A DNA stretch of 9,733 nt from Chitinophagaceae bacterium UBA3961. GTDB lineage: Bacteria; Bacteroidota; Bacteroidia; Chitinophagales; Chitinophagaceae. The stretch covers positions 1 to 9,733 of the forward strand of contig DGDD01000164.1 in NCBI GenBank assembly GCA_002385265.1, written 5' to 3'. The first letter of the stretch is position 1. Each line of letters starts with the position of its first letter. Under the pieces are notes generated by a model, which worked only from the letters and a program-made list of their open reading frames with translations, did no database searches and was not told where the DNA came from. The position numbers and the translations under genes were made by a program. Below, in pieces: positions 1 through 7,985 of this stretch.

Positions 1-1
1 T

Positions 2-295
2 CCCAAGCGAAAAACACCAATAGAGTTCTCTCATTTATCAACTCGGAAATACGTGACCATTTTAGACATCCCGGATGGATACAAAGTGAGTTACTTACCC
101 AAAAGCAAAACTTACAAAAACGATGTCTGGGGTTTCTCCATTCAATATGAGCAGAAAAACAATCAAGTGATCATGACTCAAATTTTTGAAAACGATCACA
201 TGATGTTGCAACCAGATAAGTTTCAAGCTTGGAATAAAGTACTTGAGGAATTGTTCCCTCTTTATAAAGAAACCATAAACCTTTCAAAAAAGTAA
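2..295 (+). CDS. DUF3857 (transglutaminase-like) protein, C-terminal fragment
   Basis: This is the 3' end of a gene that enters from the left edge; the frame is open from the first complete codon at position 2 to the TAA at 293-295, so the GTG at 53 is not a real start. About 97 residues remain. They include RKTPIEFSH, then DIPDGYKVSYLPK, then a strand-rich stretch ending FQAWNKVLEELFPLYKE. From memory this is how Bacteroidota DUF3857 proteins end: an exported N-terminal DUF3857 domain, a central transglutaminase-like domain and a C-terminal beta-rich domain. The catalytic domain lies outside the window, so activity cannot be judged. The fragment aligns by eye with residues 552-583 of the next gene (RQFPMELD, then KVPEGYKLKNPED), so the two are probably tandem paralogues in one operon, only 9 bases apart. 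The family's role is not established. Confidence 0.8.
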   Translation, partial: PKRKTPIEFSHLSTRKYVTILDIPDGYKVSYLPKSKTYKNDVWGFSIQYEQKNNQVIMTQIFENDHMMLQPDKFQAWNKVLEELFPLYKETINLSKK

Positions 296-304
296 TCTTT
301 CGTT

Positions 305-2266
305 ATGAACAAGAAACTGTTCACCCCCCTCCTCCTTTTAAGCTGTCTTTTTTCAAAAGCACAAAAAATTGTACTGGAAACTTGGGAAGACAAACCCAAA
401 CTGCATACAATAGACAAAAAATTTCAAACCGAATCGGCAGTAATCCTCTATGATTTAAGAAGAATGGAGTATTACGACGAAAAAGATGGACTAGTTGGAT
501 TCAAAACCCTGCATCGCATAGTAAAAGTATTAGACGACAAGGGTATTGAATCTTATAACAAAATCTACCTTGGAGTAGCCAACAGCAATGATATCGTAGA
601 TATCAAAGCACGTTCTATACAACCGGATGGTAAAATTGTAAACCTTGATAGAAATGATATCAAAGATTACAAAGACGATGAAGGCAATATGTACAAGATA
701 TTTGCCATTGAAGGTTTAGTAAAAGGAAGTGAAGTTGAATATTATTATACCTACAAACGATCAGCAAGTTTCTTCATGAAAGAAATTATTCAGGAATCAA
801 TTCCCGTTGTAGAATCAAATGTTGAAATCATTGGCCCTAAACGCTTGATATTCGAGCCTAAAGTATTCAATATCGCAAGTATTACCCAATCACTCGATAC
901 TTCCGACGCTGAAAGAAGAATTGTTCGCTTCAAACAACAAAATATTGTAGGCGCTGAGAATGAAAAATACAGCAACTACAGAAGTAACCTTCAACGTATA
1001 GAATACAAGCTATCGTACAATGCATCGAGAAGTACCAGTGAACGATTGTTTACCTGGAATGAACTTGCTAAACGTGTTTTTGATATCTATAATCAGATTT
1101 CCGACAAAGACTTTAAACGAATCGGCGACTTTATTGATAAGAATAAATTCGATACGTATAATTCTGAGAAAGATAAAATAGTGGCGGTTGAACAATATAT
1201 AAAGAAGAATATTCGAACTGGAGAGGATATCGACGGTCAAGATTTTGAAAACATCGAAAAAATTCTGAAGAATAAGATCGCAAGTCATGGAGGAATTATT
1301 CGTTTGTACGCCGGAATTTTCAGCCGCCTAGGCATTAGCTACAATTTTGTGTTGACAGGTGATCGCTCCACTTTTACACTAGACAAATCTTTTGAGAACT
1401 GGAGCAACGCTGAGAATACTCTATTCTACTTCCCCAATTTGAAGAAATTCATGGCCCCTACTGCATTGGAATACCGCTTTCCATGGATTCGTCCAGACTG
1501 GGGTGGCACCAATGGCCTTTTCTGCAAGTCAACTACAATAGGCAGCTTCAATACAGCAGTTGGTGAAGTAAAACCGATTCCATTAGAAGACTACACTTCA
1601 ACATTAAATAATATTGAAGCAAGTGTTACCATCGATCCGGTAAAAGACAGCTTACTTATTGATATCAAACAAATTTACACCGGCTATACTTCTGCCATTT
1701 ATCGGGCCACATTCACCTTTACTTCCGCTGAGGAACAAAGAAATATTCTAAAAGAAATGGTGAAATTCGGAACTAAATCGGAAAACATCGTAAGCTCAAA
1801 ACTTGAAAATGCAGATTTTGAGTCCTTTCCAGATAACAAGCCATTTGTACTTTCTGCATCAGTACGTGCTAATGAACTGATGGAACGTGCTGGAGATAAA
1901 ATTCTAGTAAAAATTGGTGAGATCATCGGTCCTCAGGTTGAAATGTACCAGGAAAAACCTCGCCAATTTCCTATGGAGTTGGACTATGGACACATTCTCG
2001 ACAGAACTATTGAATTCAAGGTTCCGGAAGGCTACAAATTGAAAAACCCTGAAGATCTAAAAATTAATCACGTATATCTAGAGAATGGCAAACAAACCAT
2101 GGGTTTTGTGAGTGATTATAAACTTGAAGGAAATAAATTGAAAATTAGAATCACCGAAGATTACAGATTGCTGTACTATCCGGTTTCAATTTATGAAGAC
2201 TATAAGCGTATTATCAATGCCGCAGCCGATTTCAATAAAATAGTACTGGTATTGGAAAAATTGTAA
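305..2266 (+). CDS. Secreted DUF3857 protein with a degenerate transglutaminase-like domain
   Basis: The 653-residue protein begins with a Sec signal peptide (MNKK, a leucine-rich core, then SKA-Q), likely cut near residue 19. That places it in the periplasm or at the cell surface. Residues about 40-260 resemble DUF3857, and about 285-410 the transglutaminase-like (papain-like) fold. In active relatives the core reads roughly G-x-C-x-D-K, then N-H, then D-P-T. Here the aligned positions are SHGG (His328 for Cys), NAENTLFYFP (Glu370 for His) and MAPT (Ala384 for Asp), so all three catalytic residues seem lost. The remainder is a beta-rich C-terminal domain. The reading frame is long and intact, which suggests a retained non-catalytic role. 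No Shine-Dalgarno is visible before the ATG. It follows a paralogue by 9 bases and shares one base with the next gene (TAATG), so co-transcription and coupling are likely. An LLSC at residues 11-14 is a poor lipobox. Confidence 0.85.
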   Translation: MNKKLFTPLLLLSCLFSKAQKIVLETWEDKPKLHTIDKKFQTESAVILYDLRRMEYYDEKDGLVGFKTLHRIVKVLDDKGIESYNKIYLGVANSNDIVDIKARSIQPDGKIVNLDRNDIKDYKDDEGNMYKIFAIEGLVKGSEVEYYYTYKRSASFFMKEIIQESIPVVESNVEIIGPKRLIFEPKVFNIASITQSLDTSDAERRIVRFKQQNIVGAENEKYSNYRSNLQRIEYKLSYNASRSTSERLFTWNELAKRVFDIYNQISDKDFKRIGDFIDKNKFDTYNSEKDKIVAVEQYIKKNIRTGEDIDGQDFENIEKILKNKIASHGGIIRLYAGIFSRLGISYNFVLTGDRSTFTLDKSFENWSNAENTLFYFPNLKKFMAPTALEYRFPWIRPDWGGTNGLFCKSTTIGSFNTAVGEVKPIPLEDYTSTLNNIEASVTIDPVKDSLLIDIKQIYTGYTSAIYRATFTFTSAEEQRNILKEMVKFGTKSENIVSSKLENADFESFPDNKPFVLSASVRANELMERAGDKILVKIGEIIGPQVEMYQEKPRQFPMELDYGHILDRTIEFKVPEGYKLKNPEDLKINHVYLENGKQTMGFVSDYKLEGNKLKIRITEDYRLLYYPVSIYEDYKRIINAAADFNKIVLVLEKL

Positions 2267-2928
2267 TGAATACAGAAATTGTAATAATAGGAGCAAGTGG
2301 ATTCATTGGTCAACACCTTTTAAACAAGGCATTGGCCGATGAATCCATCCATCTCGTAACCATTTTGGTTCGAAAAGAACTGCCCATTCAAAACCCCAAA
2401 CTAAAGCAGGTAGTAGTAGATTTTTCAAATAGAGACCAAGTAAGTACAGCCATTCCTCACCAAACCCCTATTTGCTGTTCTATTGGAACAACCATGAAAA
2501 ATGTAAAAGGAAACTTGGAAGCTTATAGAAAAGTTGATTTCGATATCCCGTTATTAACAGCGGAAATTGGTGCAGCGAAAGACACATCAGCATTTATACT
2601 TGTGTCTGCTGTTGGGGCCAATGCACAATCAGGCAATTTTTATAGCAAACTGAAAGGCGAAACAGAACAAGCGTTAAAAGCCGTTCAGTTAAAGAGCTTT
2701 CATATTCTTCAACCTTCCCTTTTAATGGGAAACAGAGCTGAAAAAAGAACCGGAGAAAGGATTGCTCAGCTTATTATGCCTCTCATTTCTTTCCTGCTAC
2801 CAGATCGTTACAAACCCATACAAGGTTCTGATGTTGCCGCGTGTATGCTTCAATTGGCGAAATATCCAACCAATGGCGTTCATTATCACTTGCACAAAGA
2901 AATCCTTAATTTAAGTAAGGTAGGCTAA
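2266..2928 (+). CDS. NAD(P)-binding oxidoreductase, TIP30/atypical SDR type
   Basis: The 220-residue protein has a Rossmann fold. After the first strand comes GASGFIG (residues 9-15, GxxGxxG) for dinucleotide binding, with an Arg after strand 2 (LVRKE) that could favour NADP. CSIGTTMK (71-78) matches the CLGTT-like motif of the TIP30/HTATIP2 group. The SDR catalytic residues are visible as Ser114 (VSAVGA) and Tyr126 with Lys130 (YSKLK, YxxxK). LQPSLLMG near residue 149 is the usual strand after the active site. The length is normal for these short atypical SDRs (NAD(P)H-binding, PF13460-like), and the protein should be cytosolic. The substrate is unknown. The ATG overlaps the stop of the DUF3857 gene in TAATG, so it is probably translated by reinitiation. 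Its own stop overlaps the priA stop on the other strand by 4 bases. Confidence 0.85.
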   Translation: MNTEIVIIGASGFIGQHLLNKALADESIHLVTILVRKELPIQNPKLKQVVVDFSNRDQVSTAIPHQTPICCSIGTTMKNVKGNLEAYRKVDFDIPLLTAEIGAAKDTSAFILVSAVGANAQSGNFYSKLKGETEQALKAVQLKSFHILQPSLLMGNRAEKRTGERIAQLIMPLISFLLPDRYKPIQGSDVAACMLQLAKYPTNGVHYHLHKEILNLSKVG

Positions 2929-5429
2929 ATGGCGTCCACGTCAATATGAACTATCATTGCTTTGAAGCGCTTGTCTTGATGAACTTGTGCAACCATGTAA
3001 GCAAGGGCCTGTTTACATCGCTGCATAATTCCGGGTTCTTTAGGAAGTTTCAAACTAAGCTCCATCAAATATTGATTCCGAATACGGTTGATAACAGGCT
3101 CGGCAGGGCCTACCAAAAATCCACCAAATTCTCTTTTTAACTGCTGTGCGAAACTAAGCGCACCTGCGGCTACTGTTTCTTTATGCCGATGCTTGAAAAT
3201 GATCTTTATAAACCGCGAAAAAGGAGGATACAGAAATTGACGTCTTCCAATCATTTCATTAGCAAAGAAAAGATCGTATCGATGTTGTTGTACAAATTGT
3301 AACACTGGATGCTGTGTATTTGCAACTTGAATCAATACTTTGCCTTGCGCATTCTTTCGTCCTGCCCTTCCACTCACTTGTTCCATCAATTGATATGCAC
3401 GCTCGTTTACGCGAAAATCAGCAAAACTTAAGATACTATCTGCGTCTAGAATGCCTACTAGGCTAACATGTTCAAAATCGAGCCCCTTTACCACCATTTG
3501 AGTTCCAACTAGAATATCTATTCTTCTATTTTCAAATTGTTGAATCAAAGCATCGTGCGCTTGCTTACCCCGAACGCTGTCGATATCCATTCTGGCAATT
3601 TTCGCCTTTGGAAATATCTCTTCTAATTGCTCTTCAATTTTCTCCGTACCAAAATTCTTTTGTAAAAAAGAATCACTTCCACAAGCCATGCATCTATTAA
3701 TTGGAGGATAAACTGTTCCACAGTAATGGCAATGCAGTTTGTGTGTAATTTTATGAAATGTAAGTGTTACATCGCAGTGCTTACAATGTGGAATCCAACC
3801 ACATACTTCACAAATTTGATAAGGCACATACCCCCTGCGGTTCTGGAAGAGGATTACCTGCTCGCCTTTTAGCAAGGCTTGGGTAATGGCTTCTTGTAAT
3901 GGTGGACTAATGATACTTTTTTCGCGATCCGCCTTCTTGATAAGTTTGGTATCAATTAAGCCGATCGCCGGCATTTGAATCCCTCCGAATCGTTCTTCCA
4001 AGGCTACATAACCGTATTTCCCAGTATGTGCATTGTAATAGGTTTCAACAGAAGGCGTAGCACTTCCCAACAACACTTTGGCTTTAAACAAACCGGCGTA
4101 GTAGATGGCCGCGTCTCTTGCGTGATAGCGCGGCGCAGGGTCTTGTTGCTTAAATGAAGCATCGTGCTCTTCATCAACAACAATCAATCCTAATTCTCGA
4201 AACGGTAAAAACAAACCCGACCTTGCCGCCAATATAATTTTAAGGGAACCTGACTTGATCTTATTCCAGATTTCAACGCGTTCATTAGGGTTGAACTTGC
4301 TGTGATAAATTCCAATATACCCACCAAAATGCTGTTGAAGTCTTCTGATAATCTGCGAAGTGAGTGCAATTTCAGGTAACAAATACAAGACCTGTTTTCC
4401 CTCGCGAATAAATTCCTCAATAAGCTTTATATACACTTGAGTTTTTCCACTGCTAGTTACCCCATGAAGCAAGCAAACATTTTTGGTATCTAAATTCGCT
4501 TTTACTTCGTTAAATGCTTTGCTCTGAGCGTCAGTCAATTCAAAATTGATGGTTACTTCTCTTGGCAAGTACTTAATTCGATCGATCTGACGTTTTTCAA
4601 CACGTAAAATACCTTTCTCAATCAATCCTTTCAATTGTGCATCAGAGGCATCACTCTTTTTCAATAATTCAGACTTTACCACTTCCCCCTCTGTTTTGGA
4701 AAGATGCAAATAGCTTAAAAGAAGCGACAACTGCTTTGGAGCTCTAGACCAACTGTTCAATAATTCTTCTAGTTTGGATTCGTTGTCGTAAGCAGGATTC
4801 AACTGCACATAAGATTCCTTTTTGGGAACATACTGTTCCCTCAATTCTTCCCAAACATGGCAGACCCCTTTTTCAATTATTGACTTAATTACGGGATACA
4901 CATGATTGGCATCCAGAATTTGTTGAACCTCGGTAAGCTTGAGTTCTTTTTTAATATGAAGGGCTTCTGCCACCAAATATTCATCATGCTCTAGCATGGT
5001 AAAATCATCACCAAATTCTTCATTGAAAACTACAACGGTTTCAGAGCTTAATTTGAAATGAGAGGGCAAGGCAGCTGTCATCACCTCCCCTTCGCTGCAC
5101 ATGTAGTAGTTGCCGATCCATTCCCAAAGTTTCAATTGTTCATCAAATAAAACAGGCTCTTGGTCTAAAACATTTAAGATATCTTTTGTTTCGATGAATT
5201 CAGGTTTTTGCTGATGCACCTGCTTTATTAACCCGGCATATTTTTTATTCTTTCCAAATATCACTTCTACTCTTACTCCCGGTTGAACTCGATCTAACAA
5301 ATGCGCGGGTATTGACCAAGTATAGTTTTTAGGAACAGCCAAAGGAATGATCACTTCGGCATAATGAGAGGAAGAAGCAGGTGATTCAAACAGTCCATCT
5401 AATTGTTTTGCCACAAACTCATTTCGCAT
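2925..5429 (-). CDS. priA: Primosomal protein N' (replication restart helicase PriA)
   Basis: PriA is a superfamily 2 3'-to-5' DNA helicase that binds stalled forks and reloads the replicative helicase. The 834-residue protein shows the whole set of motifs: an N-terminal DNA-binding domain (about 1-110), Walker A GVTSSGKT (323-330), DEEH (419-422), GSATPS (455-460), VGTQMVVKGLDF (641-652) and QVSGRAGR (684-691). Eight cysteines at 540, 543, 549, 552, 567, 570, 580 and 583 form the two zinc sites set into the helicase core. It is longer than E. coli PriA (732 residues), mainly in the region between the 3'-end-binding domain and Walker A. The ATG lies 11 bases inside plsC on the same strand and has a full-consensus Shine-Dalgarno at 5433-5442, so this start is well supported. 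All key residues are present, and it is most likely cotranscribed with plsC. Confidence 0.97.
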   Translation of the reverse strand: MRNEFVAKQLDGLFESPASSSHYAEVIIPLAVPKNYTWSIPAHLLDRVQPGVRVEVIFGKNKKYAGLIKQVHQQKPEFIETKDILNVLDQEPVLFDEQLKLWEWIGNYYMCSEGEVMTAALPSHFKLSSETVVVFNEEFGDDFTMLEHDEYLVAEALHIKKELKLTEVQQILDANHVYPVIKSIIEKGVCHVWEELREQYVPKKESYVQLNPAYDNESKLEELLNSWSRAPKQLSLLLSYLHLSKTEGEVVKSELLKKSDASDAQLKGLIEKGILRVEKRQIDRIKYLPREVTINFELTDAQSKAFNEVKANLDTKNVCLLHGVTSSGKTQVYIKLIEEFIREGKQVLYLLPEIALTSQIIRRLQQHFGGYIGIYHSKFNPNERVEIWNKIKSGSLKIILAARSGLFLPFRELGLIVVDEEHDASFKQQDPAPRYHARDAAIYYAGLFKAKVLLGSATPSVETYYNAHTGKYGYVALEERFGGIQMPAIGLIDTKLIKKADREKSIISPPLQEAITQALLKGEQVILFQNRRGYVPYQICEVCGWIPHCKHCDVTLTFHKITHKLHCHYCGTVYPPINRCMACGSDSFLQKNFGTEKIEEQLEEIFPKAKIARMDIDSVRGKQAHDALIQQFENRRIDILVGTQMVVKGLDFEHVSLVGILDADSILSFADFRVNERAYQLMEQVSGRAGRKNAQGKVLIQVANTQHPVLQFVQQHRYDLFFANEMIGRRQFLYPPFSRFIKIIFKHRHKETVAAGALSFAQQLKREFGGFLVGPAEPVINRIRNQYLMELSLKLPKEPGIMQRCKQALAYMVAQVHQDKRFKAMIVHIDVDAI

Positions 5430-6216
5430 TGTTCACCTCCTTCTCTTTCACTTGATTCTCTTGAATCCAACTTGCGTTGTATTCCAAAAGTTTCGATTCC
5501 ATGGCTTGGTAAACTTCTTGCTTCAAACGATCTAAGTCTTTCATAGTATATCCTTCCACAGATATGGGCGCCAAATAAACCGCCCTGCACTTACCGGGGC
5601 TTAAACTAAAAACAGATTTATAATTCATTCGATCGTATGCGTCTAAAAAAAGAATTGGCTTGATGGGCACTTGTGCTTCAATTGCAATCTTAAATGCACC
5701 GTCGAAAAATGATTTAAGCGGAGTATGCTGCTCATTGAATGTGCCTTCCGGAAAAATGAAGATGGAAATGCCTTTCTTAATAACAGATTTAAGTACGCGC
5801 ACACTTTTTGCTCTGTTTTCAGCACTCGATCGATCTACTGTTACAATGGCTCGTTTATAGATGTAACCGAAGATGGGGATCTTTCCCATTTCTATCTTCC
5901 CAAGTACTCGAATGGGTTGCCTAACTGCTTTTACAATGATCGGAGCATCTAAGTATGAAATATGATTTGCGACGAAAATATAGTGTGCATTCTTGTCATG
6001 TGGCACTTCGTATATATTCTTTTGCCGAATGCCTATAAGGAAAAACCAACAGTCACCCCAAATCATACACATTCTAAAAATAAAATTCCCACCTTTTATT
6101 TTACCAAAAAGAGACCCCACTACCACAAAAGGTAGAACCAGAAGCATGATGATTAAAAAGGTCAATGCCGCCCAAACTAAATAAACAATCTTAAGAGGTG
6201 CCAGAATCCAACGCAT
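5419..6216 (-). CDS. plsC: 1-acyl-sn-glycerol-3-phosphate acyltransferase (PlsC family)
   Basis: PlsC acylates lysophosphatidic acid to phosphatidic acid at the inner membrane, a central step in phospholipid synthesis. The chosen start gives 265 residues. A membrane segment covers about residues 10-37. The acyltransferase motif NHxxxxD follows as ANHISYLD (His85, Asp90), then the glycerophosphate-binding FPEGT (155-159), with VDRSS in between. The frame is open further up, to an ATG at 6294. The longer form would add 26 residues that do not look like the family and would overlap the upstream gene by 38 bases. The ATG at 6214-6216 gives the usual beginning, MRWILAPLKIVYLVW, and has a promoter-like TATACTTG just before it. 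A specialised lyso-lipid acyltransferase (for example for ornithine or glycine lipids) cannot be excluded from sequence alone. It overlaps priA by 11 bases. Confidence 0.9.
   Translation of the reverse strand: MRWILAPLKIVYLVWAALTFLIIMLLVLPFVVVGSLFGKIKGGNFIFRMCMIWGDCWFFLIGIRQKNIYEVPHDKNAHYIFVANHISYLDAPIIVKAVRQPIRVLGKIEMGKIPIFGYIYKRAIVTVDRSSAENRAKSVRVLKSVIKKGISIFIFPEGTFNEQHTPLKSFFDGAFKIAIEAQVPIKPILFLDAYDRMNYKSVFSLSPGKCRAVYLAPISVEGYTMKDLDRLKQEVYQAMESKLLEYNASWIQENQVKEKEVNNAK
5433..5442 (-). promoter_or_regulatory. Full-consensus Shine-Dalgarno for priA
   Basis: On the minus strand this reads AAGGAGGTGA, complementary over ten bases to the usual 3' end of 16S rRNA. The GGAGG core is 6 bases before the priA ATG at 5429. 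It lies within the last codons of plsC (the KEKEVNNAK end), so priA can be loaded with ribosomes on its own as well as by coupling. Confidence 0.85.
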
Positions 6217-6220
6217 GCAG

Positions 6221-6228
6221 CAAGTATA
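6221..6228 (-). promoter_or_regulatory. Weak -7 box (TATACTTG) before plsC
   Basis: On the minus strand TATACTTG differs from TAnnTTTG at one position and ends 4 bases before the chosen plsC ATG at 6216. If used, it would give plsC-priA their own, nearly leaderless transcript, independent of the upstream lipoprotein gene. No matching -33 element is seen. Confidence 0.35.
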
Positions 6229-6256
6229 AAAAACAAAAATAACGACTTGTGAGGTA

Positions 6257-6637
6257 TTAATGACAGTCGCATTGCCATTCCTGTTGTAAATCAATAACAG
6301 TTATGATCACATTTACTTCTTGTTTGGGTGCAACAATTACCCGTACCAATTGACCATCGCTTGTAGTACCCTCAACGGCATATTTAGGATCGGGTTTGCC
6401 ATTCGGTTCGCTTTTCTTCCAATTAATGGTACCTTTTTCCAAAACCGCTTGAATCTCAGACGCTGTAATATGTCGACAATCCATTCTACAACGCGCGTGT
6501 TTGGTGAGTTTTAAAGCGGCATTTATGGTATAGGGCCTGTTTTGGGGTACTTCCTTACCTACTTTTGGCTCACAGCTCGCAAAGAAGAAACTAAGTAAAA
6601 CGAGAAACACCCAAAGTCGCCGCATCAGTACAGTCAT
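6257..6637 (-). CDS. Small DUF4258 lipoprotein, Cys/His-rich
   Basis: The 126-residue protein starts with a hydrophobic signal ending in FFFASC, a lipobox with Cys22 as the lipidated residue. It is therefore probably anchored in a membrane, facing the periplasm or outside. The mature part matches the DUF4258 pattern: TKHARCRMDCRHITASEIQAVL (a His-Ala-Arg then Arg-Met helix), followed by strands ending VNVIITVID. Besides Cys22 there are Cys50 and Cys54, with His47 and His56 around them, and a C-terminal CDCH (Cys123, Cys125, His126). This layout could bind metal or form disulfides. The function of the family is unknown to me. The ATG at 6637 was chosen; another at 6625 would give a tidier signal (MRRLWVFLVLL) and no other change. 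No Shine-Dalgarno is visible. It is divergent from mtaB and lies 40 bases upstream of plsC on the same strand, possibly in one transcript. Confidence 0.75.
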   Translation of the reverse strand: MTVLMRRLWVFLVLLSFFFASCEPKVGKEVPQNRPYTINAALKLTKHARCRMDCRHITASEIQAVLEKGTINWKKSEPNGKPDPKYAVEGTTSDGQLVRVIVAPKQEVNVIITVIDLQQEWQCDCH

Positions 6638-6688
6638 ATGATTTACAATGTATTAGAACGAATATACCCCTTTTTTCGCTACTTGTAT

Positions 6689-6696
6689 TATCTTTG
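6689..6696 (+). promoter_or_regulatory. Bacteroidota-type -7 box (TATCTTTG) for mtaB
   Basis: TATCTTTG is an exact match to the Bacteroidetes -7 consensus TAnnTTTG. Transcription would start a few bases after it, leaving a leader of about 5 bases before the ATG at 6705. I see no good TTG at the expected -33 spacing, so the support is the box and its position only. Confidence 0.55.
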
Positions 6697-6704
6697 CGCT
6701 TGTT

Positions 6705-7985
6705 ATGACGGAAAAAAGAACAGTGGCATTTCATACGCTAGGTTGCAAACTCAACTATTCAGAAACATCAACACTTTCCAGATTATTGGAAAACGATGGC
6801 TTTGAAAAAAGAGAGTTCGATGATCTGGCCGACGTGTATGTGATTAATACCTGCTCTGTTACTGAAAATGCCGACAAAGAGTGTCGTCAACTGGTACGTC
6901 GAATTCAAAGAAAAGCTCCCGACAGTTTTGTTGTAATTACCGGTTGTTATGCGCAACTTAAACCAACGGAAATAGCTTCAATTCCGGGGGTAGATCTAGT
7001 ATTGGGCGCTGCCGAAAAGTTCAACATCACCAAGCATTTGGTAGACCTTACCAAATCTGCCCAAGCTAAAGTACACAGTTGTGAAATTGATGAAGTTGAT
7101 GGATTCAATGCATCGTTCTCACTTGCCGACAGAACCCGTACCTTCTTAAAAGTACAAGATGGATGTGATTACAATTGCTCATTCTGTACCATTCCAATGG
7201 CTAGAGGAAAAAGCCGAAGCAATACCATTGAAAAGGTGCTTGTACAAGCTCGTGAAATTGCAGCCTCCGGAGTAAAAGAGATTGTACTCACGGGTGTAAA
7301 TTTGGGCGATTTTGGTGCCTACACTCCGGAATTAGCAGGGGCTGATGTAAAAGAAAGTTTTTTTGAACTAATTCAAGCACTCGATAAAGTAGAAGGAATA
7401 GAACGCTTTCGAATTTCTTCAATAGAACCCAATTTGCTTTCCAACGATATCATTTCATTCGTTGCAAACAGCAATAAATTCATGCCACATTTCCATATCC
7501 CTTTGCAAAGCGGAAGCAATAAAATCCTAGGATTAATGCGCCGCCGTTATAAAAGAGAATTGTATGCTGAAAGGGTTGCACTTATTAAGAAATTGATGCC
7601 GCATGCGGCCATTGGTGTAGATGTAATAGTAGGGTTTCCGGGAGAAACAGAAGAATATTTTGAAGAAACTTTTCAGTTTATACATGAATTAGATGTAACT
7701 TATCTTCACGTATTCACCTATTCAGAACGCGACCATACAAAAGCACTAGAAATTACCCCTGTAATTCCGGTGAATATCAGAAACGACCGAAACAAGCGAT
7801 TGCGCAACCTGTCATATATGAAACAACAGTACTTCAACCAGCAATTTGCTGGCCAAGAACGAAAAGTATTGTTCGAATCTCACAACAAAAACGGTATGAT
7901 GGAAGGCTACACCGATAACTATATCAAAGTAACCACCCCATATCGAGAAGAATGGAAAAATGAATTGGTTAACTGGACATTGTGA
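6705..7985 (+). CDS. mtaB: tRNA t6A37 methylthiotransferase (MtaB)
   Basis: MtaB is a radical-SAM enzyme that adds a methylthio group to t6A at position 37 of tRNAs, giving ms2t6A. The 426-residue protein has the N-terminal UPF0004 domain with three cluster-binding cysteines (Cys14 in TLGCKLN, Cys50 in NTCSVT, Cys81 in TGCYAQ). The radical-SAM CxxxCxxC follows at 154, 158 and 161 (GCDYNCSFCTIP). HIPLQSGS (264-271) and VGFPGET (309-315) are further family hallmarks. TLGCKLN and CSFCTIP point to MtaB rather than MiaB or RimO. A TRAM-like domain starts around residue 383. It ends early at NELVNWTL with TGA, and sequence resembling the missing last strand continues out of frame to 8047 (separate entry). 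Either the protein is slightly short or there is a small frameshift. A promoter box lies 8 bases before the ATG, with no Shine-Dalgarno. Confidence 0.93.
   Translation: MTEKRTVAFHTLGCKLNYSETSTLSRLLENDGFEKREFDDLADVYVINTCSVTENADKECRQLVRRIQRKAPDSFVVITGCYAQLKPTEIASIPGVDLVLGAAEKFNITKHLVDLTKSAQAKVHSCEIDEVDGFNASFSLADRTRTFLKVQDGCDYNCSFCTIPMARGKSRSNTIEKVLVQAREIAASGVKEIVLTGVNLGDFGAYTPELAGADVKESFFELIQALDKVEGIERFRISSIEPNLLSNDIISFVANSNKFMPHFHIPLQSGSNKILGLMRRRYKRELYAERVALIKKLMPHAAIGVDVIVGFPGETEEYFEETFQFIHELDVTYLHVFTYSERDHTKALEITPVIPVNIRNDRNKRLRNLSYMKQQYFNQQFAGQERKVLFESHNKNGMMEGYTDNYIKVTTPYREEWKNELVNWTL

Noticed and set aside
53..295. GTG at 53 as the start of an 80-residue gene
   Set aside because: The frame is open upstream to the window edge and the upstream codons continue the same domain, so this is an internal codon of a truncated gene.
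335..346. LLSC as a lipobox in the DUF3857 protein
   Set aside because: The residues around the Cys are a poor lipobox match, and a clear signal peptidase I site (SKA-Q) follows.
790..1926. Three minus-strand open frames of 61-92 codons inside the DUF3857 gene
   Set aside because: They are antisense shadows of a strongly supported gene, with no start signals or recognisable domains.
5399..5590. Open frame on the minus strand overlapping the plsC end and priA start
   Set aside because: It is a different frame over two well-supported genes and its translation has no recognisable features.
6217..6294. Longer PlsC starting at ATG 6294
   Set aside because: The extra 26 residues do not fit the family N-terminus and would overlap the lipoprotein gene by 38 bases.
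7950..7972. Programmed -1 frameshift at the short A-run in the mtaB end
   Set aside because: The shifted frame meets a TAA at 7970-7972, and the run does not form a classical slippery heptamer in frame.
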